Origin: CAZFUY01 sp964522445
Lineage (GTDB): Bacteria > Pseudomonadota > Gammaproteobacteria > SZUA-229
Direction: 5' to 3'
Length of the DNA stretch: 46,017 bases
Assembly: GCA_964522445.1 (NCBI GenBank)
Contig: CAZFUY010000007.1
Location: forward strand, 1-46,017
Made by a program: the position numbers and the translations under genes. Below, piece by piece: positions 42,115 through 46,017 of this stretch (its first letter is position 1; each line of letters opens with the position of its first letter). A model generated the notes under the pieces. That model was not told the DNA's origin, ran no database searches, and worked only from the letters and a program-made list of their open reading frames with translations.

Positions 42115-42639
42115 TTATTTAACATATGATTCCAGCATGGCATTTAATTTTCCCTTAGCTTCCAGAATCATTTCGCAAACATCACGGCCTGCGCCGCGGC
42201 CACCATTATGTTCTGTAATCCAGTGAGCGTGTTTTTTTACAAAAGGATGTGCATCCTGAACGCAAATAGCCAAACCTACTTTGCTCATCACAGGAAGATC
42301 AATAACATCATCGCCAACATAAGCAATATCTTCGTGGTTTAAGCCTGTTTCTTCCAGTAGTTCTTTGTAAGCGGGAAGTTTTTCTCGCTTGCCCTGATAC
42401 ACATATTTAATATCCAGATCTTTAGCTCGGTGTTCAACAACATTAGAAATGCGGCCAGTAATAATGGCGATATCTACGCCGCCATCCTGTAACATGCGAA
42501 TGCCGTGACCGTCTTTGGAATTAAAGGCTTTGTATTCCTGACCATCATCGCCGATAAATAAAGAGCCATCTGTTAGTACACCATCGACATCAAAAATAAC
42601 CAGTTTAATTTTTGCTGCTTTTTCCAGAATATCCTGCAT
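42115..42639 (-). CDS. kdsC: 3-deoxy-D-manno-octulosonate 8-phosphate phosphatase KdsC
   Basis: This HAD-family phosphatase releases Kdo from Kdo-8-phosphate for lipid A-core synthesis. The 174-residue protein has the catalytic motif VIFDVDGVLTDG (Asp17, Asp19), IITGRIS as motif II, and YVGDDVIDLPVM as motif IV. The tail GGRGAGRDVCEMIL is typical of KdsC. It is 22 bp after kdsD in the LPS operon. Confidence 0.96.
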   Translation of the reverse strand: MQDILEKAAKIKLVIFDVDGVLTDGSLFIGDDGQEYKAFNSKDGHGIRMLQDGGVDIAIITGRISNVVEHRAKDLDIKYVYQGKREKLPAYKELLEETGLNHEDIAYVGDDVIDLPVMSKVGLAICVQDAHPFVKKHAHWITEHNGGRGAGRDVCEMILEAKGKLNAMLESYVK

Positions 42640-42661
42640 TGTTATATCCCGTGTTTAATTT

Positions 42662-43633
42662 CTAAACCACGCCTGCACGTAGTAAATCATGCATATTTAA
42701 TGCGCCCGTTAATATATTATTTTCATCTACCACTAAAATAGAATTTATTTTGTAATCTTCCATCAGTTTTAAAACTTCTGCGGCAAGAATATTTGAACTT
42801 GCTGTTTTACAGGATGGTGTCATTACTTCTGTGATTCTGGCTTTATGTATGTTGATATTTTTATCCAGCGTGCGGCGCAGATCGCCGTCAGTATAAATAC
42901 CCAGTACCTTGTTATCTTTATCAACTATGGCTGTCATGCCCATGTTTTTACGTGTCATTTCCAGTAGGGCTTCACTTAAACTGGCATCCTCTGTGACACG
43001 GGGTATTTCATCATTGCTATGCATAATGTCAGACACATGCAGTAACAAACGTCGCCCCAGACTGCCGCCGGGATGAGACAGGGCAAAATCTTCTTCAGTA
43101 AAGCCGCGTGTTTCCAGTAACGCAACTGCAAGTGCGTCGCCCATAACCAGCGCAACTGTTGTGCTGGATGTGGGGGCTAATCCTAAAGGGCAGGCTTCTT
43201 TTTCAACGGCGACATCAATATTGAAATTAGCTTCTCTGGCAAGCGTTGATTGTGCTTTACCTGTCATGCTGATTAAAGGTACGCCCAGGCGTTTAATAAT
43301 GGGCACAATGGTGAGGATTTCGCTGGTTTCGCCTGAATTAGACAGTGCCAGAACCACATCCCTTTTTGTAATCATGCCCAGATCACCGTGGCTGGCTTCG
43401 CCTGGGTGAACAAAAAAAGCGGGTGTGCCTGTGCTGGCAAGTGTTGCGGCAATTTTATTACCGATGTGTCCAGATTTTCCCATGCCGGTGACGACAACAC
43501 GTCCCTGACAGTTGAGCATTAATTCGCAGGCACTGGCAAAGTCATTATTAATACGAGATTTGAGTGCCTCAATAGATGATATCTCTGTATCAATAACGGC
43601 CAGGCCGAGCTGTTTTACATGATCTGGATTCAA
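42662..43633 (-). CDS. kdsD: Arabinose-5-phosphate isomerase KdsD
   Basis: KdsD interconverts ribulose-5-phosphate and arabinose-5-phosphate, the first step toward Kdo. The 323-residue protein has an N-terminal SIS domain (about 1-200: VVTGMGKSGHIGNKIAATLASTGTPAFFVHPGEASHGDLG, ALSNSGETSE) and two CBS domains (about 210-323). It lies next to kdsC and the lpt genes, as in the classical yrb locus. Confidence 0.96.
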   Translation of the reverse strand: MNPDHVKQLGLAVIDTEISSIEALKSRINNDFASACELMLNCQGRVVVTGMGKSGHIGNKIAATLASTGTPAFFVHPGEASHGDLGMITKRDVVLALSNSGETSEILTIVPIIKRLGVPLISMTGKAQSTLAREANFNIDVAVEKEACPLGLAPTSSTTVALVMGDALAVALLETRGFTEEDFALSHPGGSLGRRLLLHVSDIMHSNDEIPRVTEDASLSEALLEMTRKNMGMTAIVDKDNKVLGIYTDGDLRRTLDKNINIHKARITEVMTPSCKTASSNILAAEVLKLMEDYKINSILVVDENNILTGALNMHDLLRAGVV

Positions 43634-43645
43634 TTTAAATTCCTG

Positions 43646-44635
43646 TTAACTTGATGCTGAAAAGAACAAAATAGTCTCATAAGCAAAAAATAGTGCTAAT
43701 AAAAAACCGCCTTCAAAACGGTTGATTCGCCCATGTCCTCGAAAGCCGTAAGCCATAATAAACAGCAATACTGTCAGAATAAGCATCAATGGTAAATCAC
43801 GAGTTAAAACACCATCGGGTAAAGCGGCGGGATGAATTAAACCGGCTACACCCAGCACGCCTAAAGTATTAAACATATTTGAGCCAATAATATTGCCAAT
43901 AGCAATATCATGCTCACCTTTTTTAGCGCTCATAATTGAAGCAGCCAGCTCAGGCAGGCTAGTGCCAATAGCGACAATGGTTAGACCGATAATTAAATCA
44001 CTCACGCCAAAAGCTGTGGCAATGTTTATTGCGCCCCAGACCAGTATTTTTGAACTAATAAGTAAAAATACAATGCCTGAGATCAGCAGCATTAGTGCTT
44101 TATTCATTGGCATGTGAGAAGGAATTTCCTTCTCATACTCATCTATCATAGGGTCAGACTCCCTGTTTTTGACTGCCTGAAGCACTAACCAGCCCATAAT
44201 AGCCAACAGTACAAAGATAAAAATGAGGCCGTCTACCCAGCCCAGGTGGTTATCAATGCTAATAAGAACACTGGCAATAACTGTTGATAATAATAATAGA
44301 GGGTACTCGCGTTTTAAAATGTTTGAATGAACGCTGAGAGGAACAATCACGGCGGTAAAGCCTAATACCAATGCAATATTGGTGATATTTGAACCCAGAG
44401 CATTACCCACAGCAAGCCCCGGATTCCCACCCGCGGCAGCAAAGCTGGCTACCAGCATTTCAGGTGCAGATGTACCAAAGCCGACAATGGTCAGGCCGAT
44501 AATAAGAGGGGACACGCCAAGATTGCGAGCCGTAGCAGAAGCGCCGGTTACAAAGTGATCGGCACTCCAGATGAGTAGTCCAAAACCTGCCAGAATGGCA
44601 ATAATATCAATTAGTATATCCACAACATTTTGCAA
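43646..44635 (-). CDS. yrbG: Sodium/calcium exchanger family protein, YrbG type
   Basis: This 329-residue inner-membrane cation antiporter has about ten helices in two inverted halves. The alpha repeats are VGFGTSAPEMLVA in the first half and VAIGTSLPELAAS in the second, each followed by GNxxGSN (GNALGSNITN and GNIIGSNMFN). A cytoplasmic acidic loop (about 155-175) separates the halves. It leads the kdsD-kdsC-lpt operon as in enterobacteria. The transported ion is not certain. Confidence 0.94.
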   Translation of the reverse strand: MQNVVDILIDIIAILAGFGLLIWSADHFVTGASATARNLGVSPLIIGLTIVGFGTSAPEMLVASFAAAGGNPGLAVGNALGSNITNIALVLGFTAVIVPLSVHSNILKREYPLLLLSTVIASVLISIDNHLGWVDGLIFIFVLLAIMGWLVLQAVKNRESDPMIDEYEKEIPSHMPMNKALMLLISGIVFLLISSKILVWGAINIATAFGVSDLIIGLTIVAIGTSLPELAASIMSAKKGEHDIAIGNIIGSNMFNTLGVLGVAGLIHPAALPDGVLTRDLPLMLILTVLLFIMAYGFRGHGRINRFEGGFLLALFFAYETILFFSASS

Positions 44636-44685
44636 TAATTAGAAAGAGCGCAATGATACACGATTATCGTGGAGAGGCTGAAATT

Positions 44686-45249
44686 ATGGGTGATATTAGA
44701 GTAGGTGCTTATGGCTGGAAACATAAAAACTGGCAGGATAGTTTTTATCCAGATGATCTGCCTGAAGAATGGCAATTAACCTATTATGCGAATGAGTTTT
44801 TATGTGTGCTAGTGCCTGCTCATTATTTACTGGCTGATGATTGTGATATAGAGCAGTGGCTAGATGATGTGCCCGATATATTTAGATTTTATGTGGAATG
44901 GCCGGATGATGAAGTTGGTGATGACTTGTTATTAAATCAGTTGCCACTATTTGGTGATCAGCTATCGGGTATTTTAATAAAAAAGTGTCGTCAGTTAGCG
45001 ACGAAAATACCGCTGTATTGCTGGACAAAATGCGAAGCACAGCAGCAATTATGGCAGCCGGGTAATCAGGGAAAGTCCGGTATTGCTGTGATTACTACTG
45101 GGGATAATAATCTGAGAACGCAACGGCAATGGTTACAGGAATTTCAAGAGCATACAACAGATTATGTAAACGCTATTTTTATAATGGATGAAGTGGAAAT
45201 CAAACAGCTCAATGAATTTAAAGCATTAGTTGAATTAATGGGTTTGTGA
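44686..45249 (+). CDS. DUF72-like (YecE-type) protein, short form
   Basis: This is 187 residues from the ATG at 44686, chosen because GGAGAGG (44671-44677) lies 8 nt upstream. An in-frame ATG at 44653 would add 11 residues. The start IRVGAYGWKHKNWQDSFYPDDLPEEWQLTYYANEF is the DUF72 N-terminal motif, but with Tyr-Gly-Trp in place of the usual Ser-Gly-Trp, and the rest is shorter and more diverged than the usual 240-280 residues. Function is unknown. It is divergent from yrbG. Confidence 0.72.
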   Translation: MGDIRVGAYGWKHKNWQDSFYPDDLPEEWQLTYYANEFLCVLVPAHYLLADDCDIEQWLDDVPDIFRFYVEWPDDEVGDDLLLNQLPLFGDQLSGILIKKCRQLATKIPLYCWTKCEAQQQLWQPGNQGKSGIAVITTGDNNLRTQRQWLQEFQEHTTDYVNAIFIMDEVEIKQLNEFKALVELMGL

Positions 45250-45585
45250 AATTACAAAAATTTAATTACATGTGTGTAATCTTGCTTTGGGGAAATTGAA
45301 TATGGATACTTCTGCCTAAAAGAGATCTTTAGAATTCAGAATATTGTTTGATATGTATCTATGCAGATCTTCGTTTAAGGATCCAAAAGACTTAGCGAAT
45401 GAAAGTATGAAATGTTCTAGGTGTGTTCTTTTTGTAGATAACCAGAAATACATTTCATTATCTATCTTATCAGATAGTAAGCGGTAATAAGTAAGTGAGC
45501 GGATACCGCTCCGACGGTGTAAATAATTCTAGTCGTTCGGCCTCGCTCATTCTTGTTCTTTGCTGCTTATTCATAGGTTTTTACA
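45250..45585. other. Intergenic region with small hairpins and a gene remnant
   Basis: This 336-bp stretch lies between the DUF72-like gene and higA. It has two short hairpins, CTATCT-N4-AGATAG near 45470 and GAGCGG-ATA-CCGCTC at 45497-45511, and a 45-codon minus-strand reading frame described separately. No promoter could be assigned. Confidence 0.5.
45316..45453 (-). CDS. Possible small ORF or gene remnant
   Basis: A 45-codon frame from ATG 45453 to TAG encodes a helical-looking peptide (start MYFWLSTKRTHLEHFILSFA, end NSKDLF). The frame stays open upstream to 45522 without a better start. The composition is protein-like, but no family is recognised and no ribosome site is seen. It may be the decayed 3' end of a lost gene. 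Confidence 0.25.
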   Translation of the reverse strand: MYFWLSTKRTHLEHFILSFAKSFGSLNEDLHRYISNNILNSKDLF

Positions 45586-45936
45586 TTAAGCTATTAGGCA
45601 GTTATAAGGGATATCCAAGCCTTCATGTAATCTTTTTATCATGGGTAGTGTAAGGTTGCGCTTTTTATTCAGTACTTCAGAAACACAGGCTCTTGTACCA
45701 AGGTACGGTTCCAGGTCTTTTCGTGTCAGTGCTTTTTGTTCCATTAAAAATTTAATTGCTTCAATGGGATCAGATGGTGGTATTGGATAATGTTCTTCCT
45801 CATACTTTTCAGCCAACAGCATCAGGACCTCGAGTTCATCACCTTTTTCAGTATTGTGTTTTTCACCCCAAAGTTCATCAATACGATTTAATGTATTTTT
45901 TAACTCAGTTTTATTTTTAATCGGTTTTAATTTCAT
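45586..45936 (-). CDS. higA: HigA-type antitoxin, HTH protein
   Basis: This 116-residue antitoxin of the HigA/XRE group has an N-terminal helical part (about 1-55) and a C-terminal HTH (about 68-112: LTRKDLEPYLGTRACVSEVLNKKRNLTLPMIKRLHEGLDIP). It should bind and neutralise the HigB mRNA interferase encoded immediately upstream on the same strand (9 bp between them) and repress the shared promoter, which is outside the window. The toxin-first order is the usual one for higBA. Confidence 0.9.
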   Translation of the reverse strand: MKLKPIKNKTELKNTLNRIDELWGEKHNTEKGDELEVLMLLAEKYEEEHYPIPPSDPIEAIKFLMEQKALTRKDLEPYLGTRACVSEVLNKKRNLTLPMIKRLHEGLDIPYNCLIA

Positions 45937-45945
45937 TGTGTGCTC

Positions 45946-46017
45946 TCAAATATTATTAATATCCTTAATTTCATCGTATTGCTTATGCGTACCCACAAAC
46001 CGTATAAGTATTCCATG
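45946..46017 (-). CDS. higB: HigB-type mRNA interferase toxin, C-terminal fragment
   Basis: The last 23 codons of a gene running in from the right edge are visible. They read GILIRFVGTHKQYDEIKDINNI after an initial His. IRFVGTHKQYD is the conserved C-terminal motif of HigB toxins, including a catalytic-region histidine, and it ends with TGA at 45946-45948. It is followed after 9 bp by higA. The rest of the gene lies beyond the window, so integrity cannot be judged. Confidence 0.85.
   Translation of the reverse strand, partial: HGILIRFVGTHKQYDEIKDINNI

Noticed and set aside
1..46017. CRISPR arrays, tRNA or rRNA genes, complete prophage or IS
   Set aside because: No regularly spaced direct repeats, no tRNA-like cloverleaf with conserved T-arm, and no transposase, integrase or phage structural gene were seen.

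Overview
The window looks like a chromosomal piece of a free-living, probably marine or aquatic, low-GC gammaproteobacterium outside the Enterobacterales. The reasons are the gene order kdsD-kdsC-lptC-lptA-lptB-rpoN-hpf-ptsN, the Xanthomonas-like extension of that run into hprK-rapZ-EIIA(Man)-HPr-EI-mgtE, and typical gammaproteobacterial greB, tmcA and motY. The species cannot be named from the sequence. One 100-N assembly gap (31483-31582) shows that this is a draft scaffold.

Layout. Bases 34-8796 hold the right-hand part of a polyunsaturated-fatty-acid (Pfa) synthase locus: a 2411-residue KS-CLF-AT-DH-DH megasynthase subunit followed directly by the PfaD-type enoyl reductase. The ACP-bearing PfaA-type subunit and the phosphopantetheinyl transferase are not in view. 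Bases 8894-16521 carry tmcA, a small membrane protein, a START-domain lipid-binding protein, a short DUF1631-like protein, NAD-type glutamate dehydrogenase, a spermidine-synthase-like methyltransferase fold and a SlyD-type isomerase. Bases 16608-19489 are accessory: a hipBA toxin-antitoxin operon with a striking three-operator promoter, a coupled pair of small unknown acidic proteins, and another unknown gene. Bases 19867-28555 are mixed housekeeping on the plus strand (VanZ-like membrane protein, purEK, two unknowns, phoH, greB, motY, argG), with an SDR epimerase on the minus strand.

From 28748 to 44635 almost everything is on the minus strand: thrC, an Hpt/HD-GYP signalling protein, mgtE (its 3' end is in the gap), a regulatory PTS (EI, HPr, EIIA-Man, RapZ, HPr kinase, EIIA-Ntr), hpf, rpoN, and the LPS set lptB/lptA/lptC/kdsC/kdsD plus a YrbG-type cation exchanger. 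The right edge holds a DUF72-like protein and a higBA toxin-antitoxin pair cut by the window end.

Non-coding structure is the more unusual part. Two copies of a roughly 150-bp MITE-like element, each with clean 5-bp target duplications, lie at 13463 and 23553. A large inverted-repeat island occupies the mgtE-ptsI intergenic space. A hairpin repeat family sharing GGGATGACA occurs at three intergenic sites. A 13-nt perfect complement of the 16S rRNA 3' end sits in the phoH leader, too far from the start codon to act as an ordinary Shine-Dalgarno site. The hipB promoter carries three palindromes spaced exactly 51 bp apart. No tRNA, rRNA, CRISPR array or intact insertion sequence was seen.
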